This document shows, piece by piece, positions 1 through 5,815 of a stretch of DNA of 9,828 nucleotides. A program made the translations under genes and the position numbers. The stretch spans positions 1 through 9,828 of the forward strand of contig JAEZDW010000509.1 in NCBI GenBank assembly GCA_023417955.1, in the 5' to 3' direction. Source of the stretch: Bacteroidota bacterium (GTDB lineage: Bacteria; Bacteroidota; Bacteroidia; Cytophagales; Cyclobacteriaceae). A model generated the notes under the pieces. That model ran no database searches, had not been told where the DNA came from, and saw nothing but the letters and a program-made list of their open reading frames with translations. The first letter of the stretch is position 1; every line of letters begins with the position of its first letter.

Positions 1-567
1 TTCCACATCGTCTTCCACGGGGTCGTGTTTACTCCAGATCGCATCACCGTTACCGGCATACCGAATTCTGCCTTCAATCAAGTGCGTCGTAAAAAGAAAT
101 ACCGATGCCGTGATGCGCGCGTCAAGACGTGCAATGTCTTCGGGTTCACGCTGTTTATCGTTAAACAGCTGATCAACATCCGCTTGAATATTTTTCAAAT
201 CATAGTGGTCTGCATTAAGTCCGTACTTTTCCGCGTCCTCAATTGCAGCCACGTAGGTTTTATAGAAACTGTTAGGTCCGTTTCGTTCCAGCCATCGGGT
301 CTTGTTGTGGTTCTTCCTGTAAAAAGAAATCGTTTTCTCCTTAACCTTTTTGTTATAGTAAGGCCGGTCAACCTCAATATCTTTTACCAGCTCAGAAACC
401 GGCGCGGCGGTACTGTCGATGTACAACTCACGCGGTCCAAAAACTGATGGCGTTACGAGCAATAATATTATAATCACCAGCCCGGCCGTGGCGCTGCCAA
501 TTAATAAGCGTCGTTTCTGTGGATCACCAAGAAACGCTTCAAACTTGTCCCGAATCGTTTTCATCAT
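1..567 (-). CDS. L,D-transpeptidase family protein, N-terminal part (cut by window edge)
   Basis: The leftward frame is open from 567 to base 1 without a stop: 189 residues, with the C-terminus off the window. It starts with two ATG codons (567 and 564); an in-frame TAG lies about 20 nt upstream, so the start cannot move further. No Shine-Dalgarno sequence is visible. Residues 1-20 are basic and cytoplasmic, 21-44 form one membrane segment, and the rest should be periplasmic. Residues 80-125 (SFYRKNHNKTRWLE, then YVAAIEDAEKYGLNADHY) match the scaffold domain that precedes the YkuD catalytic domain in YcbB/LdtD-type L,D-transpeptidases, which make 3-3 peptidoglycan cross-links or attach proteins to peptidoglycan. 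The catalytic Cys/His motif would lie beyond base 1 and cannot be checked. It follows nhaD on the same strand after 96 bp; co-transcription is possible but not shown. Family call by pattern recognition. Confidence 0.82.
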   Translation of the reverse strand, partial: MMKTIRDKFEAFLGDPQKRRLLIGSATAGLVIIILLLVTPSVFGPRELYIDSTAAPVSELVKDIEVDRPYYNKKVKEKTISFYRKNHNKTRWLERNGPNSFYKTYVAAIEDAEKYGLNADHYDLKNIQADVDQLFNDKQREPEDIARLDARITASVFLFTTHLIEGRIRYAGNGDAIWSKHDPVEDDVE

Positions 568-663
568 CGGAACCAGAAGAAAAACCTATTCCAGCCACCC
601 ATAGGAGCGGGCAGTCGCAAAAGTCCGTAATGGATTGACAGATTGTGGAACTGTTACCTCTGG

Positions 664-2013
664 CTAGTGCATCAACAGGAAGCAGGCAGCCCCGGCGAGG
701 TAGCCGCCCATTGCGATTAGCGACATCTTTTTGGCATACCAGATGAAATTGATTTTTTCCATACCCATCACAGCGACACCTGCGGCTGAACCAATTATCA
801 GCATACTTCCTCCGGTACCTGCACAATAGGCGAGGTAAGACCAGATCATGTGATCCTGCGGGTACATGTCTAAGGAATACATCCCCATGCTCGCGGCAAC
901 AAGCGGAACATTATCAACAATTGCAGAAAGCACGCCGATCAGTGTAATGATGATCCTGTTATCCTTGAATACGTCGGCCAGAAGTTCTGCGAAATGATGA
1001 AGCGTGAGCATCGACTCAAGGGCTGCTACAGCGAGAAGAATCCCTGCAAAGAAAAGCACGCTGGGAACATCGATACGGCTAAGCGCGCCAGCTGCTGAAA
1101 ACCGTTTCTTCTCGGCTTCATCAAGCTCTGGATGAATAAGTTCCGAAGCAACCCAAAGAATACCCAATCCCAACAGCATGCCCATGTAAGGTGGGAGATG
1201 CGTATAGGTCTTGAATAGCGGCACGGACACCAACGCACCTACGCCGAGAAACAACATAAGGCGGCTTCCCTTTACTGGCTCGTACTCCGCATGGGACGCC
1301 GGACCTATCTTGCCCTTCATCGTAAAAGAAAGATAGATCAACGGTGCAAGCAAACACACCATCGACGGAATGAAAAGTGACTTCATTATAGCCAGCGTTG
1401 TAATTTGTCCGCCGATCCATAGCATGGTTGTAGTGATGTCACCAATAGGAGTCCAGGCACCACCAGCATTTGCCGCAATGATAATCATCCCTGCGAAGAA
1501 CATTCGTTTCTCGTGGTCGTGAACCAACTTTCGGATGAGTGACACCATCACAATGGATGTGGTAAGGTTATCAAGTATTGCCGAAAGGACAAAAGTTACG
1601 ATACATATTATCCAGAGCAACGTTGCATAACGACTGGTGCGTATCCGGTCTGTGATAAATCTGAATCCGTGATGGGCGTCAACGAGTTCGACAATCGTCA
1701 TTGCCCCCATAAGAAAGAAAATGATCTGCGCAATCGACGCAAGGTGGTGGTTGAGCTCAAATATGGCAAACTCACGATACTGCGAAGAAACATCGAGGCC
1801 CGCAAATTCCGGATTTTCGATTCCGATGATTGATGCCGCCTGTGCATAAAGATTACTGTTCAGTAGTGCATCGGACGGATCTGCGAAAACCAGGAGCGTC
1901 CAACACAATACACCTGTAAGTAAGGCCGAGGCTGTTTTGTTAATATTGACGACATGTTCCAGGGCAATGCATAGATATCCAAGAACAAATATGATAATGA
2001 TGGCTTGTTCCAT
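664..2013 (-). CDS. nhaD: Na+/H+ antiporter, NhaD family
   Basis: A complete 449-residue inner-membrane protein with about a dozen hydrophobic segments and the usual NhaD length. It exchanges cytoplasmic Na+ (or Li+) for external H+ in pH and salt homeostasis. It begins MEQAIIIIFVLGYL...ALEH, as NhaD proteins commonly do. Residues 144-149 (SAILDN) and 363-368 (SAIVDN) are the paired motifs of the two inverted halves of the ion-transporter superfamily fold. Residues 182-199 (NAGGAWTPIGDITTTMLW) are the most diagnostic NhaD block, and 399-412 (GTGGSMLIIGSAAG) is a second conserved loop. The ATG at 2013 is chosen because it opens directly into the first membrane segment. No Shine-Dalgarno sequence is seen. 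A strong hairpin ends 14 nt before the start codon and a 35-residue ORF lies just beyond it, so expression may be controlled through this leader. Confidence 0.95.
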   Translation of the reverse strand: MEQAIIIIFVLGYLCIALEHVVNINKTASALLTGVLCWTLLVFADPSDALLNSNLYAQAASIIGIENPEFAGLDVSSQYREFAIFELNHHLASIAQIIFFLMGAMTIVELVDAHHGFRFITDRIRTSRYATLLWIICIVTFVLSAILDNLTTSIVMVSLIRKLVHDHEKRMFFAGMIIIAANAGGAWTPIGDITTTMLWIGGQITTLAIMKSLFIPSMVCLLAPLIYLSFTMKGKIGPASHAEYEPVKGSRLMLFLGVGALVSVPLFKTYTHLPPYMGMLLGLGILWVASELIHPELDEAEKKRFSAAGALSRIDVPSVLFFAGILLAVAALESMLTLHHFAELLADVFKDNRIIITLIGVLSAIVDNVPLVAASMGMYSLDMYPQDHMIWSYLAYCAGTGGSMLIIGSAAGVAVMGMEKINFIWYAKKMSLIAMGGYLAGAACFLLMH

Positions 2014-2027
2014 ATGAGTAAAATGAA

Positions 2028-2053
2028 AACAGGTGACCTAATGGTCACCTGTT
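2028..2053 (-). terminator. Perfect 11-bp hairpin ahead of nhaD (terminator or attenuator)
   Basis: AACAGGTGACC (2028-2038) and GGTCACCTGTT (2043-2053) are exact inverted repeats around a 4-nt loop. Read leftward, the stem is followed by TTTTCATTTTA, a moderately T-rich run, and then by the nhaD ATG 14 nt after the stem. It lies 11 nt after the stop codon of the 35-residue ORF. The layout fits an intrinsic terminator for the small gene with partial readthrough into nhaD, or an RNA element controlling nhaD translation. The T-tract is interrupted, so termination strength is uncertain. A protein-binding operator is also possible. Confidence 0.6.
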
Positions 2054-2064
2054 GTTTGGATGGG

Positions 2065-2172
2065 TTAATATAAGTCGGTAAACATCTTTAGTGCGTAATA
2101 AATCAGTACCGGTACTGCCATCATAAAAAGCAGAAACCAGAACCGCCTGACCAACATAAGCAGATCTTTCAT
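2065..2172 (-). CDS. Small single-span membrane protein, 35 residues, upstream of nhaD
   Basis: A leftward ORF from ATG at 2172 to TAA at 2065-2067, too short for usual gene callers. It begins MKDLLMLVRRFWFLLFMMAV and continues PVLIYYALKMFTDLY. The charged start (Lys2, Arg9, Arg10), a continuous hydrophobic stretch from about residue 11 to 28, and a polar end (Lys29, Asp33) look like a single membrane helix with its N-terminus in the cytoplasm by the positive-inside rule. It is followed within 11 nt by the hairpin and then nhaD (51 bp from this stop to the nhaD start). Candidate roles are a small regulator or partner of the antiporter, or a leader peptide; both are inference. No Shine-Dalgarno sequence is present, as usual here. 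I do not recognise the family. Confidence 0.55.
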   Translation of the reverse strand: MKDLLMLVRRFWFLLFMMAVPVLIYYALKMFTDLY

Positions 2173-2209
2173 TGTCTTAAGATTTAATGCGTTAAATACG
2201 ATAATGCAA

Positions 2210-2246
2210 GCCCACACATTCGCGGGCAGAATGCGCCTGAACAGGC
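2210..2246 (-). promoter_or_regulatory. Two small hairpins in the leader of the 35-residue gene
   Basis: On the leftward strand, GCCTG-TT-CAGGC (2246-2235) is followed by GCCCGC-GAATGT-GTGGGC (2227-2210), the second with one G-T pair. They lie between the stop of the 106-residue gene and the start of the 35-residue gene. Neither is followed by a clear T-run. They could be a weak terminator or a structured 5' leader; there is no match to a riboswitch class that I can recognise. Confidence 0.3.
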
Positions 2247-2264
2247 AGAGAGGTTTTCTTAAGA

Positions 2265-2585
2265 CTAGGGAGCGTTAATTGTTACGACACTGTAGAAGCT
2301 GTGACGCTTCGTCACGGTAAACAAAAGCTTTCTTGAGACTCTTTTTCCGGAAAGATGAAGTGCCGGAAAAAAAAGAATGATGAACAATAAAAGATTGACC
2401 TTCGCTGTTGAATCGTTACTCTGAAAAATGAACGGTTTGACTGAGTCGGCGTACTGGGTTACCGCTGTTTCCGTTCTCGTTTTTGAACGAAAATCCGTCG
2501 CCGGGCAGACTACAGAACACAGCAGCATGGATGCCAACAGCACCATGACGATAAGCTGAGTTCCTCTTCTGCCGCGATCTTTCAT
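2265..2585 (-). CDS. Unrecognised 106-residue protein with two hydrophobic segments
   Basis: The leftward frame is open from 2666, but the ATG at 2585 is the likelier start. It gives a basic N-terminus (MKDRGRRGTQ) followed at once by a hydrophobic segment (residues 11-28, LIVMVLLASMLLCSVVC), typical of a signal anchor, whereas the extension to 2666 adds unremarkable sequence. A second hydrophobic segment spans about residues 63-77 (VNLLLFIILFFPALH), followed by a basic tail (GKRVSRK...TKRH). The middle (30-60) is polar and would be periplasmic if both segments cross the inner membrane. A TAnnTTTG-type -7 box sits just upstream of the chosen start. I do not recognise the family. It is upstream of, and codirectional with, the 35-residue gene and nhaD, with 92 bp between; whether they share a transcript is unknown. 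Confidence 0.5.
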   Translation of the reverse strand: MKDRGRRGTQLIVMVLLASMLLCSVVCPATDFRSKTRTETAVTQYADSVKPFIFQSNDSTAKVNLLLFIILFFPALHLSGKRVSRKLLFTVTKRHSFYSVVTINAP

Positions 2586-2591
2586 ACTACA

Positions 2592-2624
2592 CAAATTTAT
2601 ACAACCAGACGATATCATTACCAA
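2592..2624 (-). promoter_or_regulatory. Candidate Bacteroidota sigma promoter for the 106-residue gene
   Basis: Read leftward, TAAATTTG (2599-2592) matches the Bacteroidota -7 consensus TAnnTTTG exactly. TTGG (2624-2621), 21 nt upstream, is a possible imperfect -33 element (consensus TTTG). Only six bases separate the -7 box from the ATG at 2585, so the transcript would be leaderless or nearly so, or the true start would be a later Met. Motif only. Confidence 0.35.
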
Positions 2625-2666
2625 CCGATGCTGTAAATTAATCCGATACGTATGGTTTTTAGACAT

Positions 2667-2811
2667 TTCATATAAATTAGCCAGATGCGCTTAGTCCCGT
2701 AGTGGTCTGGTTTAAACGATCCAGAGGTGCGGCCAGCACCTATCGGATCTGATTGACTGCCTCATGCTCCCGTCAAATGTCCGGAGGCGGAATAATTCAG
2801 GAGTTTTCAAT
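2667..2811 (+). promoter_or_regulatory. Structured upstream region of the DUF1080 lipoprotein gene
   Basis: Non-coding part of the divergent intergenic region. AGGTGC (2725-2730) and GCACCT (2736-2741) can form a 6-bp stem with a 5-nt loop. TCTGG (2706-2710) and CCAGA (2721-2725) form a second, weaker pairing that overlaps it by one base, so the two would compete at that position. There is no T-run after either. TATAAATTAG near 2671 loosely resembles a -7 box. A clear Shine-Dalgarno sequence AGGAG sits at 2799-2803, ahead of the leader ORF. No known RNA family recognised. Confidence 0.3.
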
Positions 2812-2853
2812 ATGCAACGAAAGCAGTACCTTCATTCCAAACGCTACATATGA
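2812..2853 (+). CDS. Possible 13-residue leader ORF overlapping the DUF1080 gene start
   Basis: ATG at 2812 is preceded by AGGAG (2799-2803) at 8-nt spacing, one of the few good Shine-Dalgarno sequences in this window. It encodes MQRKQYLHSKRYI and stops at TGA 2851-2853, overlapping the ATG of the next gene as ATGA (2850-2853). The same frame can start earlier at 2764, giving 29 residues. The downstream ATG has no Shine-Dalgarno sequence of its own, so ribosomes finishing this ORF may re-initiate on the lipoprotein gene by translational coupling. The peptide is strongly basic (4 Lys/Arg plus His). It could be chance; a leader role is inference. Confidence 0.35.
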   Translation: MQRKQYLHSKRYI

Positions 2854-3644
2854 AAGGGTCTATTTTTTCATGTTGTCTTTTAGTTCTGATGGCATGTTCG
2901 TCTCCAGACAAGGGGTCTGACGAAACTTCTGAGGACAACTGGATTTCTCTCTTTAACGGAACCGATATTTCTGGCTGGATTCCGAAAATCCATCATCACG
3001 AACCTGGTGTCAACTTCGGTAACACGTTTCGTGTAGTTGACGGCACCATCCAGGTACGCTATGACGCGTATGACGATTTCAACGACCAGTTCGGTCATCT
3101 GTATTATGAAACTCCATTTTCGCATTTCCACCTGAAACTCGAATATCGATTCGTCGGCGAATTGCAGAAGGGTGCACCTGACTACACATTGAGAAACAGC
3201 GGCGTCATGTTCCACTCACAGGATCCACGCGAGATGCCAGTCGAACAAAACTGGCCAATCTCAGTGGAGATGCAGTTTCTCGGCGGACTTGGAGATGGCA
3301 ACCCGCGGCCTACTGGTAACATGTGTTCGCCGGGAACTGACATCGTCTACAACGGCGAAATTTACGATGGTCATTGCCTCAATTCAACTTCAAAAACATA
3401 CGATGGCGACCAATGGGTGTCTGCAGAATTGATTGTTCTCGGTGACTCACTGATCACTCACATCATAAACGGGGATACTGTTTTGCAATACTCCAAGCCA
3501 ACAATGGGCGGGGGAGTTGTTGAAGGTTACGACCCCGCAATCTGGGAACCCGGAAAACCTTTGCGTTCCGGATACATCGGACTTCAAAGCGAAGGTCAGC
3601 CGATAGATTTCCGAAACATCGTGCTCCGCGATCTTTCTAAATGA
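2850..3644 (+). CDS. Lipoprotein with 3-keto-disaccharide hydrolase (DUF1080) domain
   Basis: A 264-residue protein. Residues 1-16 are a lipoprotein signal peptide ending in the lipobox LMAC with Cys16 as the lipidated residue; the following Ser/Asp/Glu-rich stretch (17-30) resembles a Bacteroidota lipoprotein export signal for surface display. From residue 31 it is a single DUF1080 domain (PF06439, concanavalin-like beta-sandwich). Visible landmarks are WISLFNGTDISGW (31-43), NSGVMFHSQ (116-124), the ISVEMQFLGG block (137-146) and GYIGLQSEGQPIDFRNI (241-257). Family members are linked to carbohydrate binding or hydrolysis of 3-keto-glycosides; the substrate cannot be told here. It is a lone gene on its strand, converging on the PorP/SprF gene with one base between the stop codons. 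The ATG at 2850 is the only reasonable start: the frame has TAA at 2793 and no other ATG in between. Confidence 0.9.
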   Translation: MKGSIFSCCLLVLMACSSPDKGSDETSEDNWISLFNGTDISGWIPKIHHHEPGVNFGNTFRVVDGTIQVRYDAYDDFNDQFGHLYYETPFSHFHLKLEYRFVGELQKGAPDYTLRNSGVMFHSQDPREMPVEQNWPISVEMQFLGGLGDGNPRPTGNMCSPGTDIVYNGEIYDGHCLNSTSKTYDGDQWVSAELIVLGDSLITHIINGDTVLQYSKPTMGGGVVEGYDPAIWEPGKPLRSGYIGLQSEGQPIDFRNIVLRDLSK

Positions 3645-3645
3645 A

Positions 3646-4743
3646 TTACCTTCTCCGGTATGACTTCGAACGGGAAGCTGATTTCTTTTTCCGTGCGGGG
3701 TTATATGTTTTCTTAGCGGGCTGGGCTTGATAGCGCTTGTTTGGCGAGTAGTTCGGCAGCTTTTTCATCCGCGAATGCAGCTGCTTTGGTGAACGCGCTC
3801 CTGAAGTACCAACCGTTTTCTTTCGGTACGCGACCGCCGCTTTATAGTCTGCACGGAAATTTGTTTTATAGCTGTATTCCTTGAAGTCAAGGCGGATCGT
3901 AATCTCATTCGCGCTTCCGAGATGGCGAGCAACATCGCCGAAGAGCACTTCATGAGAATACCCAAGCATCAGCTTTTTATTAAGCCGGAAGGCGGCTGAG
4001 AGACTTGCAATGGAGCCCTTGCGGAAGGCAGCTCCGCCCATAAGCATATCGTTATAGGTATAGTAGAGGCCGACATCGAATGCGTCGTTGGTTTCGGAAA
4101 ACTTGCGATAGGCGAAATACGGTTCAAGAATATCCTGCCCGGCCCTTAACGGAATCATCCCTTGTATAAATCCTGAGTAGTAGTTTGTAAGGATAAAATC
4201 TTCTTCCGGTTTGATCCAGGCTGTCGCAAGCCGGTTTGCAGCCAGCCCGACTTTCACAAACCGGCTGTGGTATAGCATACCGAAGGAAAAATCGATATCA
4301 TCAAGTTGACCATTTACCAGTTTGGCATACTCCGGATCTTCCGGATTGCTGTTCGTACTGCCACTTAATCGGATAGCATTGTATTCACCGCTGACACCAA
4401 ATGAGAGCACATTGGCCTGGTTAAATTTGACGTGGTATGCCAGAGCACCACCGATATAAGTGTTCTTCAGGAAATTAACATCCTCCTGAAACACATTTGC
4501 TCCAATTCCTATGCGGTGATTAAGAAGCGGTGTATGTACACTGATAAAATTCATCCGGGGTGCATTGCTTATTCCGGTAAAATTCCGCCTGAAAGAATAG
4601 GTGAGGGACCCGCTTGAGTGACCAGCGACTGCGGGGTTGTACATGAAAGTATTTGTCATCTTCTGGCCCAGCATCGGAATATCCTGTGCGACGGCGAATG
4701 CTGTTGCCAGGATCATCGGGATTAAAGCGTAGAGTTTCTTCAT
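3646..4743 (-). CDS. PorP/SprF family T9SS outer-membrane protein with basic C-terminal tail
   Basis: A 365-residue protein. Signal peptide 1-19 (MKKLYALIPMILATAFAVA, cut before Gln20). The segment QKMTNTFMYNPAVAGHSSGS (27-46), then the FRRNFTGISNAPRM block and HRIGIGANVF (76-85), is diagnostic for the PorP/SprF family, an outer-membrane beta-barrel. Later barrel strands run to HLGSANEITIRLDFKEY (274-290), where these proteins normally end. Here about 75 extra residues follow (291-365), holding 24 Lys/Arg and a single acidic residue and ending SKSYRRR. In Flavobacterium, SprF is needed to secrete the type B sorting-domain adhesin SprB, and paralogues are commonly paired with such cargo. Its start lies 7 nt after the stop of the sorting-domain protein, with a purine-rich GAGAGG upstream, so it is the last gene of a three-gene unit and probably serves that cargo. 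Confidence 0.93.
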   Translation of the reverse strand: MKKLYALIPMILATAFAVAQDIPMLGQKMTNTFMYNPAVAGHSSGSLTYSFRRNFTGISNAPRMNFISVHTPLLNHRIGIGANVFQEDVNFLKNTYIGGALAYHVKFNQANVLSFGVSGEYNAIRLSGSTNSNPEDPEYAKLVNGQLDDIDFSFGMLYHSRFVKVGLAANRLATAWIKPEEDFILTNYYSGFIQGMIPLRAGQDILEPYFAYRKFSETNDAFDVGLYYTYNDMLMGGAAFRKGSIASLSAAFRLNKKLMLGYSHEVLFGDVARHLGSANEITIRLDFKEYSYKTNFRADYKAAVAYRKKTVGTSGARSPKQLHSRMKKLPNYSPNKRYQAQPAKKTYNPARKKKSASRSKSYRRR

Positions 4744-4750
4744 GGGCCTC

Positions 4751-5797
4751 TCAGTTTGACTTCAAAATTGTCACCATCCCTTTTGCGATCGCGGTGCTCG
4801 GATTGCCGGGTGAAACATACTCCACGATGCAGATATAATTTCCCGGACTGAGCGTCGAAAAATCGAAGTCAACATCGTTTGAATAATCCGTCCATTCCTT
4901 TACAAGCACGCCCCACCGATCAAGAAGTTTGACGGTATTGGATGTGGTCATCTCAATATTCCTGACAAAAAGCTTGTCATTTGCACCGTCCTGAACGTAT
5001 GGTGTGATCAGGTCATGGATGACGAGATTGAACTCAGCGGTCCGCCCGATGGCGAGTATCGGTGACGTTGCAGCATGTACACTTTCAATGAAGGATCCGC
5101 TTAGCGTTCCTGATAACGATGTGGCTAGTGCCCCTGCGCCTTCACTTTCAAGAACTACGGGAGCGCCGTCGGTGAGGAAGTTTTCCAGACCATTAATGCT
5201 CAATCCCACGCGGCCCTCGACGCCCTTGGTCTCCCAGTAATGCCCACTGAAATATCCGTCGACACCAGTAGGAAGTCCGACCGCCGCATCGCCACTCACC
5301 ACCCGAATTGCGTGTTCTCCGGCCGGAACCGAGGTAACAAATGCGGGGGCATACGTTGTTGATGTGCCTATCGGATAGAACAACTCGCCGCTGCCCTGAA
5401 TGTAGAGGAAACCATTGATCCATGAAGACGTGTTCCCAACGGCGCGTTCGGTTCCCGAGTATAACAGCTTTGCATTGGGGCCTATCGTTACAACGCCGTC
5501 GGTGAGCACGAGACTAGACGTGACGGACCAGTCACCATGAAGCGTTTTCACGCCACCCCCGTTTACCTCGAGTTTTTGAACAGTGATTGGAGTAGTCGTC
5601 GTAATAGTTTGGTTCGTGCCACTGAGGACCATTTCAGCTGAGGTGAGCCCGGTGAGTGCGCTCGCATTGTTAACAGAGCCGTTGACCGCGATGACACCCT
5701 GAACTTCAATCGTGCTGTTGGGCGCGATAGTAACCTGCGCGAACGCATTCAGGATGCAACCCGTAGCCAATAAGAGTATGAAGTAGCGCTTAAACAT
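4751..5797 (-). CDS. Secreted protein with type B T9SS C-terminal sorting domain
   Basis: A 348-residue protein. Signal peptide 1-20 (ending LNAFA, cut before Gln21). Residues about 25-250 are rich in Thr, Ser, Gly and Val with beta-strand-like periodicity (for example GDWSVTSSLVLTDGVVTIGP, 88-107), suggesting a beta-sandwich or beta-helix; no enzyme motif is seen. Residues about 262-348 look like a type B (gliding motility-associated, CHU_C-like) sorting domain: DLITPYVQDGANDKLFVRNIE, then VKLLDRWGVLVKEW, LSPGNYICIVEY and a final KGMVTILK. This corresponds to the usual NDxF, RWG, LxxGxYxY and KGxVxIxR pattern, although the common WDG segment is replaced by DVDFDFS. The domain directs export through the T9SS. 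It sits between the S74 fibre gene (18 bp upstream) and the PorP/SprF gene (7 bp downstream). The short length suggests an anchor or adaptor rather than a giant adhesin (inference). Confidence 0.87.
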   Translation of the reverse strand: MFKRYFILLLATGCILNAFAQVTIAPNSTIEVQGVIAVNGSVNNASALTGLTSAEMVLSGTNQTITTTTPITVQKLEVNGGGVKTLHGDWSVTSSLVLTDGVVTIGPNAKLLYSGTERAVGNTSSWINGFLYIQGSGELFYPIGTSTTYAPAFVTSVPAGEHAIRVVSGDAAVGLPTGVDGYFSGHYWETKGVEGRVGLSINGLENFLTDGAPVVLESEGAGALATSLSGTLSGSFIESVHAATSPILAIGRTAEFNLVIHDLITPYVQDGANDKLFVRNIEMTTSNTVKLLDRWGVLVKEWTDYSNDVDFDFSTLSPGNYICIVEYVSPGNPSTAIAKGMVTILKSN

Positions 5798-5815
5798 AGC
5801 GTATTCGTTATTGGT

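Noticed and set aside
25..447. Rightward 140-residue ORF
   Set aside because: It is antisense to the L,D-transpeptidase frame, which has a clear membrane anchor and scaffold-domain motifs.
2586..2666. Upstream start (2666) for the 106-residue gene
   Set aside because: It adds 27 residues without a signal or conserved pattern ahead of a good signal anchor, and the candidate -7 box would then lie inside the coding region.
2667..2811. tRNA-like or riboswitch-like structure
   Set aside because: Short stems are present at 2706-2741, but there is no cloverleaf, no TTC loop signature and no known aptamer core that I can recognise.
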